The position numbers and the translations under genes are program-made. Below the pieces are notes generated by a model. That model did no database searches. It was not told the DNA's origin and saw only the letters and a list, made by a program, of their open reading frames with translations. Of a DNA stretch of 64,000 nucleotides, positions 52,226 to 59,188 are shown in pieces; position 1 is the first letter of the stretch, and every line of letters starts with the position of its first letter. The DNA is from Nitrospira sp. (GTDB lineage: Bacteria; Nitrospirota; Nitrospiria; Nitrospirales; Nitrospiraceae), in assembly GCA_018242685.1 (NCBI GenBank), contig JAFEBM010000018.1, positions 1-64,000 of the forward strand, read 5' to 3'.

Positions 52226-53178
52226 CCGAACCGCGTCAGCACGCGCGACGATTTGCCGGCATCGATATCGGCACCCTCACCTGTCGTTTGTTAATTGCGG
52301 ATCTTGCTCCTGGACAACCTCTCCAAGAAGTTCGCTCTGATCGGCGCATTCTCCGTCTCGGCGAAGGAGTCGATCAGACCAAACACCTGAGTCCAACCGC
52401 GATGGATCGGGTCATCCACTGTCTACAGGAATGGCAAAATATCATCAACAGCTATCATGTTGAGGCTATTGTCGTTGTAGCCACGAGCGCCGTCCGCGAT
52501 GCGGCGAATCGAGAAGAGTTTCTTGTACGTCTCAAGCGAGAAACCGGGTTCGATGTTGAAGTGATTTCGGGAGAGGAAGAAGCGCGTCGGACCTTGCTGG
52601 GCATTCGCTCCGGTTTGCCGACTGGGGTCACGGACATCCTCGCATTGGATATCGGTGGCGGCAGCACCGAGTTCATCCTCGATCGCCTGGGACAGAAGCC
52701 GATCATCCGCTCGATCGATATCGGAGTTGTCCGCCTCTGTGAACGCCTTTTGCGTCACGATCCGCCGACCATCGAGGAGATTCAACAAGCACGTGAGTGG
52801 GTGACCCGAGAGACGAAAGCGGCTGTTCCTGATATGGGAGACTATCGGCAAGCCACATTCGTTGGCACCGCCGGCACAATTACCAGCCTTGCCGCCATGG
52901 CTCAGAAGCTTCCGACCTACGAACCGGCACGTATCCATAATTATCAATTGAAGCTGGAAACAATTCGCGAATTGGAGCAGACGCTGCTCAGGAGAACGAA
53001 AGCAGAACGTATTGGCTTGCCAGGTTTGGAGAAAAACCGCGAAGAAGTCATCGCCGCCGGGGCGATCATCATTCGAACGATTATGGAAACGCTGGGGCAG
53101 CAGGAATGTCTGGTAAGTGACTTAGGGTTGAGGGAAGGGGTGCTGATAGATCTGGCGGTGCGGATGGCAAATCGGTGA
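52222..53178 (+). CDS. ppx: Ppx/GppA phosphatase family protein
   Basis: 318 residues, the short exopolyphosphatase/guanosine pentaphosphatase type with only the two ASKHA domains. Phosphate loops are visible: FAGIDIGTLTCRLLIADL and ALDIGGGSTEFIL, with VVATSAVRDAANREEFL between them. Such enzymes cleave polyphosphate or pppGpp and act in the stringent response. It is the last gene of the recG row. A diverged copy of its 3' end occurs at 54018-54060. Confidence 0.88.
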   Translation: MTEPRQHARRFAGIDIGTLTCRLLIADLAPGQPLQEVRSDRRILRLGEGVDQTKHLSPTAMDRVIHCLQEWQNIINSYHVEAIVVVATSAVRDAANREEFLVRLKRETGFDVEVISGEEEARRTLLGIRSGLPTGVTDILALDIGGGSTEFILDRLGQKPIIRSIDIGVVRLCERLLRHDPPTIEEIQQAREWVTRETKAAVPDMGDYRQATFVGTAGTITSLAAMAQKLPTYEPARIHNYQLKLETIRELEQTLLRRTKAERIGLPGLEKNREEVIAAGAIIIRTIMETLGQQECLVSDLGLREGVLIDLAVRMANR

Positions 53179-53249
53179 GTACGAAGCTCAAGCGAAGTTG
53201 CTCAGGCTTGAACGGTAGATTACAATGCAACTCATTGGGAGGAACCGTT

Positions 53250-53591
53250 ATGGCCATTTCAAAGATGAGCTGTCGTCGAGGGAAAGAACCCAAGATTATG
53301 GTCGCCGATCCTCTTTTGACGGTTCTTCTTGCGAAGGACAACGGCCACTATTGTGCCAAGTGTCCAGAGTTAGATCTTGTGACCGAACTTCCGACCGTCG
53401 ACGCCGCGTTGAGAGATCTGATCGAAGCGATTCGAGACTATGCGAAGGAGTATCTCCAAGACCGCGATCGATACGCCATGAGCCCTAACCGAGCCCACCA
53501 TTTGCCCTATATCAAGGCCATTGCCGCCTGTAAGACGGATTGGGAGTTGCGGACGTTGATCGAGATCAAGCATGGCCTCGTTCACGTATAG
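53250..53591 (+). CDS. HicB-like/DUF1902-like antitoxin
   Basis: 113 residues. A HicB-type domain is recognisable: LTVLLAKDNGHYCAKCPELDLVTELPTVDAALRDLIEAIRDYAKEYLQD, followed by about 45 residues of helical extension. The start follows GGGAGGAACC at 53237-53246. It overlaps the downstream hicA-like gene by 20 bases and would be its antitoxin. Because the toxin gene is broken, this is now an orphan. Confidence 0.72.
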   Translation: MAISKMSCRRGKEPKIMVADPLLTVLLAKDNGHYCAKCPELDLVTELPTVDAALRDLIEAIRDYAKEYLQDRDRYAMSPNRAHHLPYIKAIAACKTDWELRTLIEIKHGLVHV

Positions 53592-53990
53592 CGATTTCCG
53601 AGTTGTACTCAAGCGCGCAGGCTTCGAACATCTGCGATCCGAAAAACACGAAACTTGGGAGCCTGTCCAACCTTGTCTCTTCTACTGCGGCGAACGATGC
53701 ACGGGCATCTGCTTTGTTCTCGACCCACGAAAAATCCTCAACGTATTCCAGCGAATACGCTTGCGGTTTTTCGAGGTCTGCGGCCGCGCATCTGCCCGTA
53801 CCTCATTCGTCTCGTGACGAACAGCAAGGTCGGACAGGCTCCTCGCGAAAATTCCTGCCGAATGGCTCGATTCTGCGAGTTCGGATCAGTCATCAGCACA
53901 AGCTTGACATTCCCAAGTGGCTGGTCTCACGAAATGCTCCGGCAAGCAGGACTGACGCTCGAAGAATTTCGTGCGCTGCTCAATGCATGA
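53572..53990 (+). pseudogene. hicA-like toxin gene broken by a 185-bp element and a frameshift
   Basis: The frame opens MASFTYSDFRVVLKRAGFEHLRSEKHETW, a HicA-like N-terminus, then is cut by a 185-base element at 53658-53842. After it the same protein resumes as RKFLPNGSILRVRISHQHKLDIPKWL, and a single extra base near 53924 (CTGGTCT) throws the rest, HEMLRQAGLTLEEFRALLNA, into another frame. Removing element and extra base restores one HicA-like protein of about 75 residues. The toxin is thus inactive twice over. Confidence 0.8.
53658..53842. mobile_element. 185-bp MITE-like insertion
   Basis: Terminal inverted repeats of 18 bases, GGAGCCTGTCCAACCTTG (53658-53675) and CAAGGTCGGACAGGCTCC (53825-53842), differ at one position. 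The interior holds a further long imperfect palindrome around 53728-53772, CGAAAAATCCTCAACGTATTC against GAATACGCTTGCGGTTTTTCG. There is no coding capacity. No clear target duplication was seen. It lies inside the hicA-like gene, which proves that it inserted. A transposase elsewhere would have moved it. Confidence 0.75.
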
Positions 53991-54017
53991 TGACAGGACG
54001 TCGAGCCAAAGTTATCG

Positions 54018-54060
54018 CAATGTTTGGTGAGTGATCTGGGATTGAGAGAAGGGGGTGTTG
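54018..54060 (+). pseudogene. Diverged fragment of a Ppx/GppA 3' end
   Basis: The frame reads QCLVSDLGLREGG, matching QECLVSDLGLREGVL near the C-terminus of the intact gene that ends at 53178, with several base changes. It is only about 40 bases long and degenerate. It suggests that a second, diverged Ppx copy once ended here or that part of the gene was duplicated. Confidence 0.5.
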
Positions 54061-54104
54061 AGTCAGCTAGGGCAGCGCATTTTTTAGCGAAGGAGTCGAG
54101 AATT

Positions 54105-54710
54105 ATGCCGAAGCTCTTAAGCACGCAGCTGGCGCTTGATTGATGCCCGCATTGCAATGTAGATTTGCCGACATTGAACTGGATTTCGGCACAATTAGAA
54201 TCAACTGATTATGCGGGTGCCAATAAGCGATTTTGGAGATTCTATCGCTGTGTACGTTGTGGTGTAATAACTGCTTCAGCGCGTGGACCCGATCAGGATA
54301 TTCTTGAATTATTCCCATCAGGTATAACAGTAGATTTGAATATTCCACTGCGTGCCAAGACTTTTCTAGACCAGGCGATAAATAGCCTTAACTCACCGGC
54401 CGGAGCAGTAATGCTAGCGGCTAGTGGAGTTGACGCGATGCTGAAAGCCAAGAGTTATCGAGAAGGCAGTTTGTATGCCAGGATCGATAAGGCTGTTCAC
54501 GATCATGTCATCACCTCAGAAATGGGAAAGTGGGCACACGAAGTCAGGCTTGATGCAAATGATCAGCGCCATGCGGACGAAGACGTTCCTCTGCCAACTT
54601 CTGATGATGCAAGACGAGTCATCGATTTTGTTCTTGCTTTAGGGCAGTTTATGTTTGTGCTCCCTGCGAAAGTTCAAAAGGGTATTGCGGATGCCCAACA
54701 GAAGGGATAA
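54105..54710 (+). pseudogene. DUF4145-like protein gene with in-frame UGA
   Basis: From ATG 54105 (ribosome binding site AAGGAG at 54090-54095) the frame reads MPKLLSTQLALD, a TGA at 54141-54143, then CPHCNVDLPTLNW and on without a break to 54710. A Trp codon before CPHC would be natural, so TGG to TGA is the simplest origin. The downstream part resembles DUF4145: a zinc-ribbon-like YRCVRCG, LRAKTFLDQAINSLNSPAGAVMLAASGVDAMLKAK and HEVRLDANDQRHADE. Internal start TTG 54165 would skip the first Cys pair. DUF4145 proteins often lie in defence or mobile regions. The gene is AT-richer than its surroundings. Confidence 0.6.
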
Positions 54711-54724
54711 TTGGGCTAATCTTA

Positions 54725-54870
54725 CTTCTGCGAATACTACCGATAGCCTCTGGTCTTGATGAACTGTGCTTCGGTGCGCCGCCGGGTTTTCCCCAGCAAC
54801 AGCAGCTTGAAGTCCTGCAGACCGAATCGGCTGGGATTTGCTCGATCGTGATAGAAGTGACCCTGAAGCT
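54725..54870 (-). pseudogene. 3' fragment of a methyltransferase-like gene, copy 1
   Basis: This stretch resembles 59192-59340, the last 50 codons of the PqqD-methyltransferase gene, on the same strand and at an estimated three-quarters identity. It contains an in-frame stop where the full gene has Trp (GYR, stop, YSQK). Only the 3' end is present. Confidence 0.65.
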
Positions 54871-54905
54871 TCCTCTTTGGTGCCAGGATCTCTATAATGC
54901 AGGCA

Positions 54906-55118
54906 ATGAACACGATTCACAAACAACTCGTGACCGATGAGCAGGGGCGGCCTGTTGGGGTTCTGATTCCCTATGAGGAGTGGTTGCGCATCGAACAACA
55001 GCTGGGAATAGCAGCCGGACCAAACGGGAGTACGCAACTTCAGGGTCACGAGGGTGGCATCCATTTGACAGAAGATCCCGTGGCCTACCAGCGCCGCTTG
55101 CGAGATGAGTGGACCTGA
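54906..55118 (+). CDS. Putative antitoxin of a PIN toxin pair
   Basis: 70 residues: IHKQLVTDEQGRPVGVLIPYEEWLRIEQQLG, an opening typical of Phd/YefM-type or related antitoxins, then a loose acidic C-terminus (GGIHLTEDPVAYQRRLRDEWT) fit to wrap the toxin. It precedes and touches the PIN-domain gene. An in-frame ATG three codons upstream (54897) is possible. Confidence 0.7.
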   Translation: MNTIHKQLVTDEQGRPVGVLIPYEEWLRIEQQLGIAAGPNGSTQLQGHEGGIHLTEDPVAYQRRLRDEWT

Positions 55119-55492
55119 CCGTGGTCCGCTTTGTTCTCGACACCAATGTCATTCTCTATCTTCTCGGTGGTCGCCTTGCAGAACCGCTTCCCGCCGGACT
55201 CTATGCTATTTCGGTGATCTCCGAGTTGGAGCTCTTGGCCTATCCAGGTCTGGTTCCATCCGAAGAGCAGCGGGTGCGGGCGTTCTTGAACGATGTCACT
55301 GTGACGGAGCTGACTCAGGCAATCAAAAATCACGCAGTGGATCTTCGAAAACGATACAGTCTGAAGCTTCCCGATGCGATTGTCGCCGCAACAGCACTGG
55401 CTCTGGATGCAACTCTATTGACCAACGATCAGCGCCTGCTCGCCTTGACGGAGGTCCCCACACGGATGCTTCCTATCAAAGTCCTATCATAA
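55109..55492 (+). CDS. vapC: PIN-domain toxin (VapC-like)
   Basis: About 127 residues. The four acidic metal ligands of a PIN nuclease are visible: Asp in FVLDTNVILYL, Glu in ISELELLAYPG, Asp in KLPDAIVAATAL and Asp in LLTNDQRLL. VapC enzymes cut tRNA or other RNA. The GTG start at 55109 overlaps the antitoxin gene; a GTG at 55121 directly after its stop is an alternative. Appears intact. Confidence 0.85.
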   Translation: MDLTVVRFVLDTNVILYLLGGRLAEPLPAGLYAISVISELELLAYPGLVPSEEQRVRAFLNDVTVTELTQAIKNHAVDLRKRYSLKLPDAIVAATALALDATLLTNDQRLLALTEVPTRMLPIKVLS

Positions 55493-55576
55493 GGTTTGCT
55501 TTGGAGTTTGTCTGGAATTCTCGTGCGCCTTCGAGATGGCCATGCTGAACGTGTAGAGATCGTCGATTATCACTAA
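55493..55576 (+). pseudogene. Remnant of higB toxin 3' end
   Basis: Just before higA the sequence ends in a frame reading RDGHAERVEIVDYH and stop (55574-55576), a typical HigB C-terminus. Further upstream a different frame reads FVWNS-like residues that fit the preceding HigB strand. The first three quarters of the gene are missing and the remainder is frameshifted. The antitoxin gene that follows is intact. Confidence 0.6.
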
Positions 55577-55585
55577 GGAGGATGT

Positions 55586-55888
55586 ATGGCGAAGTCCCGT
55601 ATCACCCCAGTGCATCCTGGCGTCTACCTAAAAGAGATTCTCGACAAATTAAGGGTGTCTCAGTATCGGTTAGCGCAGGAACTTGGTGTCCCTGCCATGA
55701 GGATCAGCCATGTCGTGCGCGGACAACGTCCCATAACTGCTGAACTGGCATTGCGACTTGGTCGGTATCTCGACCAGAGTCCTCGCTATTGGCTTCATCT
55801 GCAAAGCCGCTACGATATTGATGTTGCCGAGGATCGTGTAGGGAGTCGAGTCCTGCGGGAAGTTCGCCGTTCTAAGGCTGTTGCATGA
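55586..55888 (+). CDS. higA: HigA-like antitoxin
   Basis: 100 residues, XRE-type helix-turn-helix: HPGVYLKEILDKLRVSQYRLAQELGVPAMRISHVVRGQRPITAELALRLGRYLDQSPRYWLHLQSRYD, the usual HigA layout. The ribosome binding site AAGGAGG overlaps the higB remnant stop. It normally binds HigB and represses the operon. With the toxin gone it may persist as a regulator or anti-addiction protein. Confidence 0.88.
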   Translation: MAKSRITPVHPGVYLKEILDKLRVSQYRLAQELGVPAMRISHVVRGQRPITAELALRLGRYLDQSPRYWLHLQSRYDIDVAEDRVGSRVLREVRRSKAVA

Positions 55889-55935
55889 TACGCTGGCGTA
55901 ACCTTGTCGATACTGCTGCCCCGCTTCGCGAATCA

Positions 55936-56030
55936 CTTTTGCGAACACTGCGATAGCCGTTGTTCTCCGTGAATTGCGCTCTCAGCGCGCCGCCGGGTTC
56001 GTCAATAAGAGAACCGGATCGAAGTTGCCC
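55936..56030 (-). pseudogene. 3' fragment of a methyltransferase-like gene, copy 2
   Basis: About 95 bases similar to the end of the gene at 59189-60679. Read on the minus strand it encodes PGGALRAQFTENNGYR, against PGGAPKAQFTENKGYR in the full gene. The remainder of the gene is absent. Confidence 0.6.
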
Positions 56031-56082
56031 ATGCGTGAGAAGTCTTGTACACTTCCCAGAGTGTGCCAAGAGGGATTAGGTG

Positions 56083-56280
56083 ATGCAAAGACGCTCCGGT
56101 CAACTAGACGATTCACAGGTTGCCGCCAATTTGCGCTGCGCCATCGAGTTGACCGAACTCGGATTAGCTCTGCGACGATCAGTGCTGCAACAGGATGAAC
56201 CTCAGGGCGATGCCATGGTAAAAGTCATGCGTGAGATTCGGCGCGCAAAAGAGCAGGCATGGCGGCAGAATCGTTCTTAG
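56083..56280 (+). CDS. Small protein upstream of a nucleotidyltransferase remnant
   Basis: 65 residues, mostly helical and charged: LDDSQVAANLRCAIELTELGLALRRSVLQQD and VMREIRRAKEQAWRQ. A GTG at 56080 could also serve. It overlaps the nucleotidyltransferase-like frame by 22 bases, the arrangement of a toxin-antitoxin pair, so it may be the antitoxin. No family firmly recognised. Confidence 0.5.
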   Translation: MQRRSGQLDDSQVAANLRCAIELTELGLALRRSVLQQDEPQGDAMVKVMREIRRAKEQAWRQNRS

Positions 56281-56608
56281 CTCGGACCCTCTCCACTCTG
56301 ATCACGGATTTCAATCGACGCGGGATTCAGTATGCGCTGGCCGGAGGCTGGGCGTACAGTGCCTTGGTCGAGCCACGAGCGACGACCGATATCGATGTTC
56401 TACTGTTACTGGAGCAGCCTTCCCGTGATCGGCTTCAGTCTTTGCTCTCCTCCCTTTTTGATTCAACCATCGTCTATCCAGCCGCGATGGTCTTTCATGG
56501 CATTTCGATTTGGCGATGTGTGGGAATTTGAAAAACCAAGAAGTCGTGATTGATCTGCTCTTGGCTGACTCCGAATACCTGCTGACAGCCCTGTCGCGAT
56601 GGAAGTAA
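56259..56608 (+). pseudogene. Nucleotidyltransferase-like gene, frameshifted and truncated
   Basis: The N-terminus LITDFNRRGIQYALAGGWAYSALVEPRATTDIDVLLLL has the GG-W-A and D-I-D motif of DUF1814/AbiEii-like or MNT-type nucleotidyltransferases. At about 56525 the frame stops (SIWRCVGI), while a shifted frame continues NLKNQEVVIDLLLADSEYLLTAL to a stop at 56608. The C-terminal half of the family is missing. It is inactive as read. Confidence 0.65.
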
Positions 56609-56707
56609 AGATCCTTCCTCGCTCGACCGAACAGCGGTCATTGATGTCACTCGCAACCGTCCCCCTCCCCAATAAAATTCGAATTTACGTTTCATTGAGG
56701 AACATGT

Positions 56708-56812
56708 GTGGCAGCATGTATTCCGGAACTTCGAAGAGCCCTGGCAGGTTATTCGAGTTGGTGGTATAACCAACGACCCCATCCAGTGCTCGGGTGCCGG
56801 GGTCCTGTCCCG
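56708..56812 (+). pseudogene. Transposase 3' scrap (integrase-core type)
   Basis: The frame reads LRRALAGYSSWWYNQRPHPVLGCRGP, matching the end of the rve domain found in IS3- and IS481-like transposases (WYNxxRPHxxLGxRxP). Only about 35 codons remain, and no inverted repeats or flanking transposase are left. It marks a past IS insertion next to the duplicated ATP-grasp genes. Confidence 0.55.
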
Positions 56813-56863
56813 TTACACCGGAACAATCACCGCACACGGCTCGATTGTAAGGGGCACTGCAGC

Positions 56864-57931
56864 ATGCTTCCAACTATCAAGTCCGCAGTGAAAGCCGTTC
56901 TTCGATCCTGGACGAGCTACGCCTACAATCATTATGCGGATGTGAGAGACGCCACGAGAATACTGAAGAATGTCGAGAGCTATAAAGGCCCAACAGCGAC
57001 TCGTGATTTGAAGTTGTGCGACGAGTATGCCCTGGAGGTCCTCGGACATCAGCACTTCGCACACTGGTTGTATGTCTATACGGCTGTTTCCGGTCGGTTC
57101 AAAGAAGGCTGGGTGCCGGAAAACTACTATGGCTCGGTCGTGGTGCCAAAACTGCAGGGACGGTATGGAAGGATTGCAGATCTCAGAGGCCTTAATGCGG
57201 TCATGCTCAAGAGCGAGGCCTTTCCGGACGTGCTCGCTTATGTGAACGGGACCTTTTTTGATACCGCCTACCGATTTGTTTCGCCGGACGCAGTGAAAGA
57301 ACACCTGTTCAAGGAGCATGAGCGAGTCGTGTTCAAGCTCGATAGCTCGCTCCAAGGGAAAGGGATACATTTCTTTACGCGCGAGTCATTCAGTATCGAG
57401 CAGATCACAGGGCTGGGGAACGGTCTGTTTCAACGCGTCATCCAACCGCATCGACTGTTTACGGAGTTCGCGAAACCTTCCGTGGCAACCCTTCGAATCA
57501 CCACCGTGTACAAGGATAATGGGGAGATTTCAGTTCGAGCGTGTCATTTGCGAATGGGAAGTGGAGATGAAACCCACGTGCAATCAAAAACAGAAATCAG
57601 AGTACCGATCAATTTAGAAAGCGGGACTTTTCATGATGTGGGGTACACGGCAGAATATCGTGAAATCAAGATGCATCCGACGAGTCACGTGACGTTTGCC
57701 GGGAAGGTGATTCCTGCGTTCAAGGGCTGTGTGGACACTGTGACCGAGCTGCATAAGAAAACACCATATACCCGCTGTATCGGCTGGGATGTGACGGTCG
57801 ATGAAGACGTAAACGTCCGACTTCTGGAATGGAATGCCGAGCACAATGGCATTAAATTCAGCGAAGCCACGCAAGGACCGTGCTTTGCCGATTTAGGCTG
57901 GGAACGACTCAAAAATGAGCGTGCCAGATAA
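56864..57931 (+). CDS. Sugar-transfer-associated ATP-grasp protein, copy 1
   Basis: 355 residues. It matches the ATP-grasp group found with sugar transferases: WVPENYYGSVVVPKLQGRYG, VFKLDSSLQGKGIHFF (nucleotide-binding lysine and glycine loop), SVATLRITTVYKDNGEISVRACHLRMG, and at the end IGWDVTVDEDVNVRLLEWNAEHNGIKFSEATQGPCFADLGWE with the metal-binding E/N residues. Such enzymes ligate a carboxylate to an amine, often on an exported glycan. The start at ATG 56864 is chosen because both copies share the sequence from just before it. No strong ribosome binding site. Confidence 0.82.
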   Translation: MLPTIKSAVKAVLRSWTSYAYNHYADVRDATRILKNVESYKGPTATRDLKLCDEYALEVLGHQHFAHWLYVYTAVSGRFKEGWVPENYYGSVVVPKLQGRYGRIADLRGLNAVMLKSEAFPDVLAYVNGTFFDTAYRFVSPDAVKEHLFKEHERVVFKLDSSLQGKGIHFFTRESFSIEQITGLGNGLFQRVIQPHRLFTEFAKPSVATLRITTVYKDNGEISVRACHLRMGSGDETHVQSKTEIRVPINLESGTFHDVGYTAEYREIKMHPTSHVTFAGKVIPAFKGCVDTVTELHKKTPYTRCIGWDVTVDEDVNVRLLEWNAEHNGIKFSEATQGPCFADLGWERLKNERAR

Positions 57932-58046
57932 GTCTACGCAGAGGCTGTGGGGCTTATTGTTCGCTCGCTCGAAATGATGGCCAGGTCATATATCCAGTTT
58001 GAATGAGGGCGTCAGCGAGTCGGTTCAATCGCAGGGACACTGCAGC

Positions 58047-59120
58047 ATGCTTCCAACTATCAAGTCCGCCGTGAAAGCTGTGCTTCGATCCTGGACGAGC
58101 TACGCCTACAATCATTATGCTGACATTCGAGATTCCAAGAGAATACTGAAGAGTGTTGAAGGCTATAAAGGCCCAACAGCGACTCGTGATCTGAGGTTGT
58201 GCGACGAGTATGCCGTGGAGGTCCTCGGCCATCAGCACTTCGCACATTGGTTGTATGTCTATACGGCTGTTTCCGGTCGGTTCAAAGAAGGCTGGGTGCC
58301 GGAAAACTACTATGGCTCGGTTGTGGTGCCAAAGTGGCAGGGACGGTATGGCCGAGTTTCAGAATCCAGAGGCCTGAACGCAGCCATGCTCCAGAGTGAG
58401 GCCTTTCCGGACGTGCTCGCCTACGTGAACGGAATCTTTTTTGACACCGCCTACCGATTTGTTTCGCCGGACGCAGTGAAAGAACGCCTGTTCAAGGAGC
58501 ATGAGCGAGTCGTATTCAAGCTCGATAGCTCGCTCCAAGGGAAAGGGATACATTTCTTTACGCGAGAGTCATTCAGTATCGACAAGATAACAGGACTCGG
58601 GAATGGTCTGTTTCAACGCGCCATCCAACAGCATCGACTGTTTACGGAATTTGCGAAACAGTCTGTGGCAACCGTAAGAATATTCACTGTGTACCAGGAC
58701 AACGGGGAGGTTTCCGTACGAGGGTGTAATCTGAGATTGGGGAGTGGCGATGAAACCCATGTCCTCTCACGGACGCAGATCAGAGTGCCGATTCACATCG
58801 AGAATGGGGCGTTTCATGACGTAGGGTACACTGCGGAGTGGCGTGAGACCAGGGTTCATCCGGTGAGTGACGTGGCGTTTGCCGGGAAGGTGATTCCTGC
58901 GTTCAAGGCCTGTGTGAAGACTGTGACTGAGTTGCATAAGAAAACACCGTATACCCGATGCATCGGCTGGGATGTGACGGTTGATCGAGAGGAGACCGTC
59001 CAACTGATGGAATGGAATGCATGGTCCGCCGGCATTGGATTCCACGAGGCCATGGAAGGACCGTGCTTTGCCGATTTAGGCTGGGAACGACTCAGAAATG
59101 ATCGCGGTAGATCCGGCTAA
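58047..59120 (+). CDS. Sugar-transfer-associated ATP-grasp protein, copy 2
   Basis: 357 residues, a tandem duplicate of the preceding gene. The two are nearly the same over long stretches, including the bases before each ATG (CACTGCAGCATGCTTCC). Differences gather in the second half: copy 2 has IFTVYQDNGEVSVRGCNLRLG and ends LMEWNAWSAGIGFHEAMEGPC, in which the EWNAEHNGIKF motif is changed (Glu-His replaced). The catalytic Asn of EWN is kept. It may have a different specificity or reduced activity. Confidence 0.8.
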   Translation: MLPTIKSAVKAVLRSWTSYAYNHYADIRDSKRILKSVEGYKGPTATRDLRLCDEYAVEVLGHQHFAHWLYVYTAVSGRFKEGWVPENYYGSVVVPKWQGRYGRVSESRGLNAAMLQSEAFPDVLAYVNGIFFDTAYRFVSPDAVKERLFKEHERVVFKLDSSLQGKGIHFFTRESFSIDKITGLGNGLFQRAIQQHRLFTEFAKQSVATVRIFTVYQDNGEVSVRGCNLRLGSGDETHVLSRTQIRVPIHIENGAFHDVGYTAEWRETRVHPVSDVAFAGKVIPAFKACVKTVTELHKKTPYTRCIGWDVTVDREETVQLMEWNAWSAGIGFHEAMEGPCFADLGWERLRNDRGRSG

Positions 59121-59188
59121 GCTGAGTGCTGTGAGGCGTATCGTCTATATCTCGCCGAGGCAGATTGCTCACGGTTTCGAGTCACGGT

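Noticed and set aside
53175..53249. Earlier start for the HicB-like gene overlapping the Ppx stop
   Set aside because: The ATG at 53250 has GGGAGG at the right distance, while the upstream extension has no antitoxin-like sequence.
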